Assembly: GCF_048771995.1 (NCBI RefSeq)
Contig: NC_133034.1
Span: forward strand, 3,162,001-3,226,000
Reading direction: 5' to 3'
Length of the DNA stretch: 64,000 bases
Source of the DNA: Taeniopygia guttata
Lineage: Eukaryota; Chordata; Aves; Passeriformes; Estrildidae
This document shows, piece after piece, positions 25,601-34,756 of the stretch (its first letter is position 1; the number at the start of each line of letters is the position of its first letter). The notes under the pieces are model-generated. The model saw only the letters and a list, made by a program, of their open reading frames with translations, searched no databases and was not told where the DNA came from. The position numbers were made by a program, and so were the translations under genes.

Positions 25601-27687
25601 GCCACCACTCCTGCACACAGAGAAAGAAACCTGACCTGTAACTGGAACCCAGTCCACTCATCCTTTCACAACAAAGGGGACTGTAGTGAAATTGATATTA
25701 AGGGATTTAACCTTCCCAATGTGATCTCAGCATAGTTACATTGCTTAATGAACTCCTTTTGAAGCATACAGAACTCTTATCTACAGCGTGTTTTCTAAGG
25801 AAAGGTACAAGAGCCAGAAGAAGATGGGATTTTGTGATTCAGTATTTCATATAGGACATTGATCGAGCTTTTCATTCATCTGCTTCTGTTAAACCTAGTT
25901 TAATTATTTAAATGCAAGTTTAAAAGGTAAATCCACTCCCAGAACAAGGCTGTAGCTGGTTCCTTCCCTGTGAGCTGGAATTGCTGTAAGGCAGCATTTC
26001 AGCCACATAAAATCTTCTGTTGCTCTGTTCAGGTTTGTATCGCTTTCAGTCTCAGAAACAGGAAGCAAAGAGTAAAATTGTAGGGTGTGTTTTTGATCAT
26101 AGTCACCTTAATTTAAGGTTAGTTTTGCACAGAGCCTCAGTGTTACAGAACTGGGGCTTTAGATTTGTATGATAAGAAAAATGAGAAAACTAATTGTTTA
26201 TGATCTGACTCTGCAAAGAAGAATCCCTACTGAGAATTTTTTATTTCAGTTTTGAGAGAGATTTTGTTTTCCATTTGGCATTTTTTAGGTTATTTCACTT
26301 GCCCTTTCCATTTTTGTTATAAGGGAGGTGCATCAGCCTTTAAAGCTTCTAAAGTTTTCTTCACATAAGTTACTGAAGTCCTAAGATACAAGTGATAAAT
26401 ATTCAAACACAGAGAAATGTGTGTTATGTTGGTTCTGAAAAGCAGTAGCTTTTTAAAAACCCAAGAACTGTTTTTAAAACATTCCAGCAGACCTTGGAAC
26501 TCAAGCCAAACCCATATGACAACAATGCAGCATCAGATAGTAACTCCCCTGAGCAGTTTGCAAGTCAGTGTGTTAAGATACTGGTTACTGGTTGGGCATA
26601 GTAGCCAAGGCTCAACGTTTTCCTTCAGCAGGGTCACTGCAGCTAAACTTTAGGGTTCAGATTCACCACAGCATCTCACTTAACCCCTCTACCTTCAGCT
26701 CCATTGCCCCTTCTCTGCAGTGACATAGTCCTTCTCAGGGGGGAGAGTGCATTGCTGAGAGTCAGTGAAAGTCTTTCCTAGATGTATTTAGTTGCATTAC
26801 TTAAGAATCTGTTACAAAACACCACTGTGGGATTTTCAAGAATATTTAATCTCCCTGAAATGTCTGGAAGGGAAACAAGTACTGTTATGTTTGTTTTGCA
26901 GCTAGGAGCTAAATCAGAAAACATGAAAGGTGAAGCTGGTACAAATATTTTTACAGAGCAAGGGTCAGTCAGTGGCTTCTTGAGTCTAAGGTTATTTTCT
27001 TACTACTGGCCAATTTTCATCTGAACAGAAATGTAGCAGCTGTCACCACCCCACAGATCACGATGTGAAGGCTGAATTGTAGTAGACAGTAAATGTAAAT
27101 AATTGATGCACAGTTTCAGACAAATGACTGGCTTGAGACCTGCTGAAGATTTTTTCAGGGGGAGGGGGTAAGGGGGAAGAACTAAACTATTTGCCTTAGC
27201 TTCAAGGCTGAATCAATTTTTAGACCCATTTCTTACATTAAATCCACAAAGTGAATACAAGTAATTCATAAGTTCTTTGCAGAACAATGTTCACTTTTAC
27301 ATTTGTGATGAGTTTTCCTCACAGATGTTAAGTTGTTACAAGGCTATAAGTGTTGCTAGGATTGCCCTTGGATTTAATTAATGTGGAGGCTGAATCCAAA
27401 GCAGAAATGTATTCTACCTGTGCAGCTGACAAAATATTAGTATTCATTTGAAGGAAGAAGGTGAAAGAACAGCCTGTTTTGAAATTGCAGAGTATGGTAT
27501 TAAGATGCACATTTCTTTCGCCCTCCTCCCAACAACCTCTTATTTCCTAGGACCTTATGGCCAGCCCCCTGCAAACCATGTCATCATTCGAGAGCGTTAC
27601 CGTGACAGCGATGGAGATCTGGCACTGGGCATGCTGGCTGGAGCAGCAACTGGAATGGCTCTGGGATCACTCTTTTGGGTCTTCTAG
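19590..27687 (+). CDS. PLEKHB2: PLEKHB2 (evectin-2), PH-domain tail-anchored protein; 7 coding exons, 224 aa
   Basis: Joining 19590-19626, 20234-20386, 21113-21215, 22095-22134, 24191-24280, 25399-25513 and 27551-27687 gives 675 nt, an open frame of 224 codons plus TAG. Every intron has GT-AG ends and the phases fit. The start lies 11 nt inside its exon in a good context (A at -3, G at +4). Residues 1 to about 111 form a PH domain beginning MAFVKSGWLL. R11, R18 and K20, which family literature links to phosphatidylserine binding, are all present. Residues 112-200 are a Tyr/Pro/Gly-rich linker with PPPY at 129-132. Residues 203-224 are a hydrophobic, Gly/Ala-rich C-terminal anchor ending SLFWVF. 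Evectin-2 is a recycling-endosome protein that needs phosphatidylserine for retrograde traffic to the Golgi. Human PLEKHB2 is about 222 aa, so this copy looks complete. The paralogue PLEKHB1 is less likely, because the linker and C-terminus match PLEKHB2 closely. Confidence 0.96.
19627..20233 (+). other. PLEKHB2 intron 2
   Basis: A 607-bp GT-AG intron that ends in a T-rich tract and AAG. I see no repeat or other feature in it. Confidence 0.8.
20234..20386 (+). CDS. PLEKHB2: PLEKHB2 exon 3 (PH domain)
   Basis: It runs from after TTTTTAAG to before GTAATA, 153 nt. It encodes residues 13-63, starting STILRRWKKNWFDLWSDGRL. The basic RRWKKNW stretch lies in the lipid-binding β1-β2 region and includes R18 and K20. 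It closes in phase 1. Confidence 0.95.
20387..21112 (+). other. PLEKHB2 intron 3
   Basis: A 726-bp intron, GTAATA to TTTCTCACTCAG. It includes a minor TTAGG-like stretch near 20600, too short to be a telomeric repeat. No other feature is seen. Confidence 0.75.
21113..21215 (+). CDS. PLEKHB2: PLEKHB2 exon 4 (PH domain)
   Basis: 103 nt between TTTCTCACTCAG and GTAAGA. It encodes residues 64-98 from DFQPPEGKQRDCLLQIVCRD to ADDCL, the middle β-strands of the PH domain. The last codon is split CT/G with the next exon. Confidence 0.95.
21216..22094 (+). other. PLEKHB2 intron 4
   Basis: An 879-bp intron ending TTTTTTTTGCAG. It looks single-copy, with no recognised element. Confidence 0.75.
22095..22134 (+). 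CDS. PLEKHB2: PLEKHB2 exon 5 (C-terminal helix of PH domain)
   Basis: A 40-nt micro-exon. It completes L98 and encodes AWKIALQDARTNT (99-111), including the invariant Trp of the PH-domain C-terminal α-helix. The donor is GTGAGT. It is easily missed by ORF scans but is needed to keep the frame between exons 4 and 6. Confidence 0.93.
22135..24190 (+). other. PLEKHB2 intron 5
   Basis: About 2.06 kb, ending GGTGTTTAG. I see no known repeat family. Open frames on either strand show no protein-like composition or bounded exon. Confidence 0.65.
24191..24280 (+). CDS. PLEKHB2: PLEKHB2 exon 6 (PPPY linker exon)
   Basis: Exactly 90 nt, phase 0 at both ends, encoding residues 112-141. It holds SAPPPYTAY, with PPPY at 129-132, a PPxY-type ligand for WW domains such as those of NEDD4-family ligases. 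The donor is GTAAGA. Because it is symmetric it could be skipped without a frameshift. Confidence 0.94.
24281..25398 (+). other. PLEKHB2 intron 6
   Basis: About 1.1 kb, ending TTCCCCAG. No recognised repeat. A long antisense open frame (24868-25560) runs through it and exon 7, but it is the shadow of the sense coding exon and has no independent support. Confidence 0.65.
25399..25513 (+). CDS. PLEKHB2: PLEKHB2 exon 7 (Tyr/Pro/Gly-rich linker)
   Basis: 115 nt encoding residues 142-179, beginning VYGYGYDQYNGAYPP and ending PYQYPYQ. It is low in charge and rich in Tyr, Gly, Pro and Gln, a disordered spacer between PH domain and membrane anchor that matches the human protein in style and order. 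The donor is GTAATC. It ends in phase 1. Confidence 0.94.
25514..27550 (+). other. PLEKHB2 intron 7
   Basis: About 2.04 kb, ending ATTTCCTAG. It carries a G-run cluster near 27159-27178. No mobile element was recognised. Confidence 0.65.
27551..27687 (+). CDS. PLEKHB2: PLEKHB2 exon 8 (C-terminal anchor and stop)
   Basis: Encodes residues 180-224: GPYGQPPANHVIIRERYRD, then an acidic patch, then a 22-residue hydrophobic anchor beginning LALGMLAGAA and ending SLFWVF at the TAG (27685-27687). The segment is almost unchanged from mammalian PLEKHB2, so this exon fixes the identity of the gene. Confidence 0.96.
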
Positions 27688-29826
27688 ATTACCCTTTCCT
27701 TATCTCTGTAGTTCCAAACCCCTTTATTGTGTGCAATAATATATTGGCAATGTTGTTTACTGTTAAACTTCGAAAAATGCAATAGTTATTTTTCAGTAGT
27801 GACATCTTAATAACTGATTCTTAACTGTCTTAATGAGAGTTTAAAGGCACCATTTAGTTAAGTGGTTGGAAATGGCATGTGCTGCTCTTGAATTTTGGTC
27901 TGATGTTCAGAATTATAAGGATCAATATGAGCACCAGTGTCACGTGGTAGCAGTTACCTGCTTTATGAACAGACTGTTACTATAAACACCATAGGAAAAA
28001 AAGATTTTTTTTGCGGAGGAAGGGTCTAAGATCTCGTTCAAATAAGAGGTTAACAGGAGTCCTGCATTAGGATACACATACTACTGGCTTTTAAACATTC
28101 CCTGGAAAAACATAGAGCTCAGCAGAGATTCCTTGGCATTAGACAGTCTGCCATGCTTGAGGTTTATTTTGTTTTCAAAGTCGCCTGTAGATGGTAGTGT
28201 GTTTTCTTAGGTGGAGCCCTGTACCTGCCTCTCACACCATCCAGGTGAGTTGTCTGAGAATGTGTGAGCAAACCACTAAGAAGCAGCAGCACTCCTCAGT
28301 TCTTTTATTCTTCCAGAATGTGAATGACCAGTGGCAAAGAAGAGCAGTGTTTGTTGTTCTAGCTCCCTCTTTATCCTGGATGACTCTTCTCTGGTCAGAT
28401 GGAAGTACTGGATCTTTAGCTTTGCAGGTGTCTGCAGAGCAGCAGCCTCAGACAGTGCAGCAGCTGCATTGTTAGGAACCAGCCATTGTCTCTGCTCCTT
28501 ACTGCCATGGCTCTGCAGAGGCTGCAGGAGGAGAAGGAAGTTGAACAGCCCTTGCTCTGCTGGGCCTGCCAGCCCCTCTGCAGGTAGGAACAGGAGGGGA
28601 GAGACAAGCAACACGAGCACACTTTGCACACGGGCACTTTGGTATCAGCTGCCTTGCCAGGGCTAGGATAAGATGCCTGCCTCTTAGCCACCAAGGTTTT
28701 CTAACCCAGGTTCCTTATTTGCAACTAATTTTGAGCACAGCTGAGGCTAGGCTTGTTGTATGTACATTTCCCCCTCACATTCAGCAGGTCTCCTCTTCCC
28801 TCCATGACTTGCTGAGAAAAAACACTCCAAGTGTTTTTGCTTGTACGCGTGGTTTCTCTAGAGTGTGCTGTCCCCTGGAGTGCAGCTGTTTTGTGTGTTA
28901 CATGGCCTGTTCTAATCCATGCTGAGCTGTGCTTGGCACAGAAAGCAAGCTCTGAAGAAATGCAAGGGCTTTCTTGTTCAGGTAAATGAGGCAGGGTGCC
29001 TAAATTGAGTTCTTATAGTAAGAGGACTTATTTTTATACTTCCACTTTTAGCTTCCTGTATTTGCATACTGTTTTAATGTTAAGTCTTACTTATGCTTCC
29101 ATTATGCTTCCATTTAGAAGAAGGTTAATTTCCTTATGGTTCACAGTGTTTCATGTCAGGAAAGATGAAAATAGATGAGAACTTGCACCTTTATAAATTT
29201 AGCTGAAGCCCCAATCTTCTCCATTTCATCCTAAAATTCTCCTGGCTCTGTCCTACTTATTTAAGCAATAGAGGTCCTGGACAAGAGTTTGGGGAGCAGC
29301 TAGGGGATGCACTAGGCTTTCATGAGCCTTAGGAATAACTCAACCAAGTGGACTCACTGGAAGTAAACAGATGGAATTGTGGTTGCTTTACTAAGAGTGG
29401 CCTAATCCAGGGAAGGTAAACTGCTTTCAGGAAGCTGGCTCTGAGCTGTACACCAATGTGGCAAGCATGTCCTTTCACAGGTTAACACAAGCTGCACATG
29501 TTCTGCCAGTCAGGTGTACTGAAAGGACATTCTGGAAGTGCAAAAGAGGACTACAGTGAAAGTTTCTTATTGCTAGTCCAAACCAAAAGAAATTGCAGAA
29601 GCTGAATTACTGAAATTACTGAAGCTGTCCTAGAGACCTTGAGGTCAGAAAGGGATGGAATGTAAATGAACAAACATGTCTGCCCTTTTAAAAAGCCCTT
29701 TAAGGGGTGAATTTGACTACAGGTCTATGCTGCTGTTTGGTTTGTGCTTTGCAATAGGGAGTTCTGCAGAGTGCATCCATCTCCTCTTCTTCCTCTATGA
29801 TTCCTCACTTGTAAGGAGTAGGGGAG

Positions 29827-29832
29827 AATAAA
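29827..29832 (+). terminator. Candidate poly(A) signal AATAAA, proximal
   Basis: The hexamer is followed within 25-30 nt by a T-rich stretch, a plausible downstream element. It is about 2.1 kb after the stop codon. Confidence 0.3.
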
Positions 29833-30034
29833 ACCACTGGGCATCATATGATTTTTTTGAATTTCCTAATAATTGGGAAAGGATAACAAAAGGTAAATCA
29901 GCTGGGTTTTTTGTTTTGGTTTGGGCTTTATTTTTTTTTTTTTTGAGAAGAACTGTTAGCAGGGGGACATGTCTTTTGTGTTTTCAGGAGATAACTTTGT
30001 CTAGGTCCCTAGTATCTTCAAGTGAAGGATATAA

Positions 30035-30040
30035 AATAAA
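30035..30040 (+). terminator. Candidate poly(A) signal AATAAA, middle
   Basis: The hexamer in ATAAAATAAAGACTG is followed by a GT-containing stretch. It is about 2.35 kb after the stop codon. Confidence 0.35.
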
Positions 30041-31602
30041 GACTGTTGATTGCAAAACATTCCTGGGTTGAAATTTAAAAGAAATTATCTTTTAAAAAGT
30101 TCAAATGGAAATAATTCTTCATTAAGAAAATAACCTTACACTTCTCAATGGAAAAATACACTACAAATTGAAGCCAAAGATTGTAGTTTTGGCTTGGAAA
30201 CAATAGGCTGCTTTTATACAAAAATCATGAACTGTCTTCTATCTCAGAAGCACAGGCATTTAGAACCTAGAAAGCAAGTGTACAAACTTGTGCTAGAGCC
30301 TGAAATCAAGAGCACAGTTATCTTCCTGCAGGTGCTTGTATCCTTTCTGATCTCACTGCAGAGACAGAAGTAGCAACATCCTAGTGCACAAAGCAGCAGC
30401 ATGGGCATTGCCACCTGAAGTCCCTGGTTGTTGAAGCTCAGACTTGCTTCCTGAAGATGTGCCCGTGTCTCCTGTTGCTCAGGAACAGCAGAGCTTTGGT
30501 CAGATCCACAGGAATGTCTGGCTGGATGCACAGTCATGACTCAATAGCTTTTCTCTGCCCAGCTCTGCATTTAATGTACCTGCAGTTGGTGTGGATGCTG
30601 CTGTGAGCTGAAGGAGATGGGTTCTGGGGCTTGGAGGGACAGCCATGCCAGGTTCTGCAGACCACTGATACCATAGTGATGGGAAGAGGCAGCAGGTGTA
30701 GCCAGATCATTTTCAAAGCAGATTGCAATGCTAGTTTGTTTCTGAACAGTGCTATTCATGACTATAATTCCATTGTTATTACAAATGTTTGCATTGTACT
30801 CAAGCACGCATTCCTGCTTTGGGCCCAACGCTTAAGCCCCCTAAAGCAATGGGAGGTTCACAGGTAGCACAGTGGCACTGTTTTTGTGCAGTGCACACTG
30901 TCAGGGAAGGATAAATCTGTTATACAGCAGTGCCAGTCTGTTCAGAATTGAGGAAGTCACAAGTCCACATGTTCATCTGGGACTTGTTACTTTTGGGCTT
31001 GCAGTTATGGACAGCTGGACAGAGCCAGGCTTCCTCAGGGTGGGGTAGGAATGCTCAGCCTTCTGGTAAGTCTGACCACATTAAAGAGATCAACCAGGGT
31101 TATTGGTGGTTATTCTTAGTTACATGTGAAGACATAGCTGTTGGCTCCTTTTGCATGAATTTGAGAGAGAGCCAGTCTCTTCTAGTGAGTGGGTACAGGC
31201 TGATGGACTAGGGAGGAGGGGGTGGACAGTGTTTCTGTACAGAACAACTGCACTGACTTCCAGCAAAGACACATCTTCCCCAGTGCTGGAGCACACTCTG
31301 AGCAGTGTCCAGATGGAGCTACCTTGCATGTCATCCAGCCCTGGCTTACTTTGTTCTTCAGTGAAGATTCAGTAGGTGATGGAACCAGCTACGCAAGTGG
31401 AGTGGAGGAGAAAATTCACACCCATGTTCCTCAGGTGTGTTTGTGGTTTTCCTCCTCAGCATAAGACTGTGTAAGTCATGGAGGGTAGCATGCAACAAAT
31501 GTCCCCTCCAGAACCTTTATGTTCTTGTGCACTCCGTCTTTACTGCAGCTTTTACTGTATGTCCTCATTCTCCTTATTCATTTATAGCAAAATAACCATA
31601 GC

Positions 31603-31608
31603 AATAAA
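31603..31608 (+). terminator. Candidate poly(A) signal AATAAA, distal
   Basis: The hexamer is followed by TGTAATTATTTTGTCTTG, a T/GT-rich element in the usual position. It would give a 3' UTR of about 3.9 kb. Confidence 0.35.
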
Positions 31609-31630
31609 ATTCATATTTAGTGTAATTATT

Positions 31631-33200
31631 TTGTCTTGACATGTTTACTAGCCTTTATTCAACACTTCTCATTTAGCTGGAGTGTAGACAGCTCAGGCTG
31701 ACTTACCTTGGGCATCTCAGTTGCCATTTTATAAGTGTGATGTAAGGTCTGTGAAATCAGCAAAGTAACTCCACACTAACACCACTATACCAAGATTAGA
31801 ATTAAGACTTATTTCTTTCTAATGGAGTTGAAGGCTTTGACTCAGAAGTGCTTAATCTTGGATATATGCAACACTGATCCAGATTTACTATTTGACATTG
31901 TGTTATCAACAGATTTGTACTGTTTAGTGTTAGACTAAGCTGCTTGGAGCACAGATGTTGCTCTGAGCAAAATGCTACTGATTGCTGTATTGGTATTTCC
32001 TGTTTATGAATTGCTTCAGACCAGTTGGGTACAATCAATAAGTTTGTTTTGACAAAGACACTAAATGACCACAGCTAGCTCTGCCTCCTAAAGGCAGACA
32101 ATCTTGCATATTTGCAGGGAATTAAACTTCTAGTCCGAAGGACCACAGTACATTTTGTAAAACAGTATCCCTGCTTCGTGCCCATATTGTTTTTACTGCT
32201 GAGGGGTAGTGGGTTTTTAGCCTCCAGACTGAGGAAGGAATGAAAACAAAAGTGCTATTTCAACCCATCAGCTAGTGTCAGAGTATGCACTGCTTTCCTC
32301 CCAAGCACACTATGCTGACTGTGCCTGTTTTGCCAGTCAGCCGTTCCATATGATGGATTTACTAGACTAAGCAGGACATCATGTATACTGAACCCTACCT
32401 GCCCAAGCCCACTTTTACTGAAATTCTCTGCACCAGAACAAGTCAGGGAACTACATTTGCTATGCCAGGCTTAGCAGTTCCACAGCTTCCTGAGCTTCCA
32501 ACAGTTTATTCCTCCTCCTTTTTGTGGTTGTAAAATGCGACTGCCATAACTGACTTGAGTTGTATTCCTAAAAATACCTGTATTTGTCCCTCTCTCATGT
32601 TGCAGTTCTACTGCACTGCATTGCAGTGAGCTCAGTGTTCCCTGAATTTCAGTGGAGCTGAGAGTGTCCCCACACCCCGTGTGCTGCGAGCAGCCACTAA
32701 CCACAGACCAGAGCTGGTCCCAGCTGGCTGGCACAGACCCAGCTGGTTTGGAGCCTCACAGGTGCCACAGACCATCTCACTGGGTTTCAGAGTTTTTGAT
32801 GCATCTCTAAAAGGCTTCAGGACTCACAGGGCACATAAAAACTCCAGTGTATCTGCATTAATAATTTCAAATTTAAGAGCCATGTGATAATTTTTAAGGT
32901 GCAGATTTGGAAAGTTTCAGACCAACAATGTTGAACTTAATCTGACTGACTGTGGTGGATAGTCAGTCTACCCAATACTCCGTGTACTTTGTCTACCAAA
33001 ATTAGCCATGCATTTTGCAAAGTCAGAGTGACTCCTGATAAGCCCCCTGAGCTTTCTGGGGCCAGGTGCATGGGGCTGAGGTGAGCTTATCCCAAGCAGC
33101 AGCTGCATCTCCTGCCATCCATCAGCTGTGCCCCTGGGTACCCCAGCTGGGCAGGCCACAGCCACCTCTCAGGTTTGGAGGCCAGCAGAAAGTCCTGTTC
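31631..33200. other. Intergenic sequence 3' of PLEKHB2
   Basis: Single-copy-looking, no exon or repeat family recognised. GC content rises toward the CR1 fragment on the right. Confidence 0.5.
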
Positions 33201-33204
33201 CTAA

Positions 33205-33875
33205 CTGAGTCTACCCTTCCTGAGCTCGTGGATGACACAAGGTGCTTGGCACTGTGGATCTGCTGGAGGGCAGGAAGGCTCTGCAGAAGGATCTGGACAG
33301 GTTAGATCCAACTGAGGCCAACTGTAAGAGGTTCAATAAGGTGAAGTGCCAAGTTCTGCTCTAACCCCCTGCAGCACTACAGGCCGGGCACAGAGAGGCT
33401 GGAAATTGGCCCAGAAGAAAAGGTCCTGGGGGTGCTGGTCAATAGTGGCTGAACATGAGCCCAGGTGTGCCCAGGTGGCCAAGATGGCCAAAGGCACCTG
33501 GCCTGTGTCAGCAATGGTGTGGCCAGCAGGACCAGGGCAGTGATGAGGCCACACCTCGTGTGCTGTGTCCCATTCTGAGCCCCTGAATCCAGCACTGAAA
33601 TGCTGTAACCAGTGCAGGGAGGGGAATGGAGCTGGGGAAGGGGCTGAGCACAAGTCCTGTGAGGAGCAGCCGGGGGAGCTGGGGGTGCTCAGCCTGAGGA
33701 AAAGGAGGCTCAGGGGACATCACGGCTCTGCACAGCTCCTGACCAGGAGGCTGCAGCCAGGTGGGGCCGGCCCTGCTCTCAGGGAACAGGACAGCATGAG
33801 AGGACATCGCTGGAGGTTCAGGTTGGACATTAGAAGAACTTATTTCCCGAAAGGCTCACTGGACATTGGGACCTG
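33205..33875 (+). mobile_element. CR1-type LINE fragment, sense, broken
   Basis: Contains degraded CR1 ORF2 3' sequence in order: GATGACACAAGGTGC, GATCTGGACAGG, AAGTGCCAAGTTCTG, the GTGGCCAGCAGGACCAGGGC block, CTCAGCCTGAGGAAAAGGAG, and TTCAGGTTGGACATTAGAAG. It is 5' truncated and stops before the usual CR1 3' end. The frame is broken, so the open frames here are remnants and not genes. Confidence 0.82.
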
Positions 33876-34010
33876 TGTGAGCACGGCCCCACAGGCGGCG
33901 GCGGCTCCCCTCACGTGGCTCCGCCCGTAGGTGGCGCCGCGGCCCCGGCGATGGCGGCGCGGGCCCTGCCCGGCGAGGCTCCGCAGGCTGCGCGGCCTTT
34001 GATCAAAAGC
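33876..34010. other. Small GC/CpG-rich pocket
   Basis: About 130 bp with dense CpG between the CR1 fragment and ordinary DNA. A 31-codon open frame starts at 33951 (MAARALPGEAPQAARP) and stops at 34046. There is no further exon evidence. It could be a weak promoter, the edge of an unannotated transcript, or repeat-derived GC. Not called as a gene. Confidence 0.4.
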
Positions 34011-34244
34011 AGGTTTTCATGGCAATACTCAGGCACACGAGTGTAATGAAAGGCATTTCCATGCCGGATTTCCATGCTCAAATCCCTAGCTGCTTCAGCT
34101 GAAGAGCTGTTTATGATAAAGTGATGGCGTTTTTCTCTCACTGGAGGTGAAGGGGTATTTGGGCTGTCCTGCCTGTTCTGCCAGGCCAACAGATGACAGG
34201 TCTGAGCTTTGGGCAGCCGCCAGGCTCGGAGCCGCCCAGAGCAG

Positions 34245-34756
34245 CCCCTAAACAGGAGCAACCCCCAAAAAAACAGGAGCAACCCCCAATAAACAGGAGC
34301 ATGCCCCTAAAAAACAGGAGCAGCACCCAAATAAAAGGAGCCCCCTAAAAAACAGGAGCAGCCCCCAAAGAGGAGCAGCTCCTAGACAGGAGCAGCCCCC
34401 AAAAAATAGGAGCAGCCCCCAAATACACAGGAGCAGCCCCCAAACAGGAGCAGCTCCTAAACAGGAGCAGCCCCCCAAAAAACAGGAGCAGCCCCCAAAA
34501 AACCATAAGCAGCCCCCGAACAGGAGCAGCCCCAAAAACCAGGGGCAGCCCCCAAACAACAACAGCCCCTTAAAAAGCAGGAGCAGCTCCCAAACAGGAG
34601 CAGCTCCTAAACAGGAGTAGTCCCCCAAAAAACAGGAGCAGCCCCCAAAAAATCATAAACAGCCCCCGAACAGGAGCAGCCCCCCAAAAACCAGGGGCAG
34701 CCCCCAAACAATAGCCCCCTAAAAAGCAGGAGCAGCCCCCAAACAGGAGCAGCCCC
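34245..34756. repeat. C/A-rich minisatellite with a 150-bp higher-order period
   Basis: Short variants of ACAGGAGCAGCCCCCAAAA repeat for about 510 bp. From 34441 the pattern recurs at exactly 150 bp (34441-34590 and 34591-34740), including rarer motifs such as CCATAAGC/TCATAAAC then AGCCCCCGAA. Antisense open frames rich in Leu, Cys and Gly (LLLFGGCSC) are products of the repeat. Confidence 0.93.

Larger units (their letters stand above)
16435..31630 (+). other. PLEKHB2: Inferred extent of the PLEKHB2 transcription unit
   Basis: The left limit is the CpG-island core with the CRE palindrome, just before the proposed non-coding exon 1. The right limit is the most distal poly(A) signal I favour, AATAAA at 31603-31608. 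The seven introns are about 3080, 607, 726, 879, 2056, 1118 and 2037 bp, compact as expected for a bird. Splice sites inside the coding region are read directly. The transcription start and the 3' end are inferences that RNA data would have to settle. Confidence 0.6.
27688..31630 (+). other. PLEKHB2: PLEKHB2 3' UTR (extent inferred)
   Basis: The sequence after the stop is AT-rich, holds no further exons I can bound, and has no recognised mobile element for almost 4 kb, which fits a conserved long 3' UTR. A 16-base T run near 29930-29945 interrupts it. The end point depends on which poly(A) signal is used. Confidence 0.45.

Noticed and set aside
33333..33930. Overlapping open frames of 65-121 codons on both strands
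   Set aside because: They lie in a decayed CR1 fragment.
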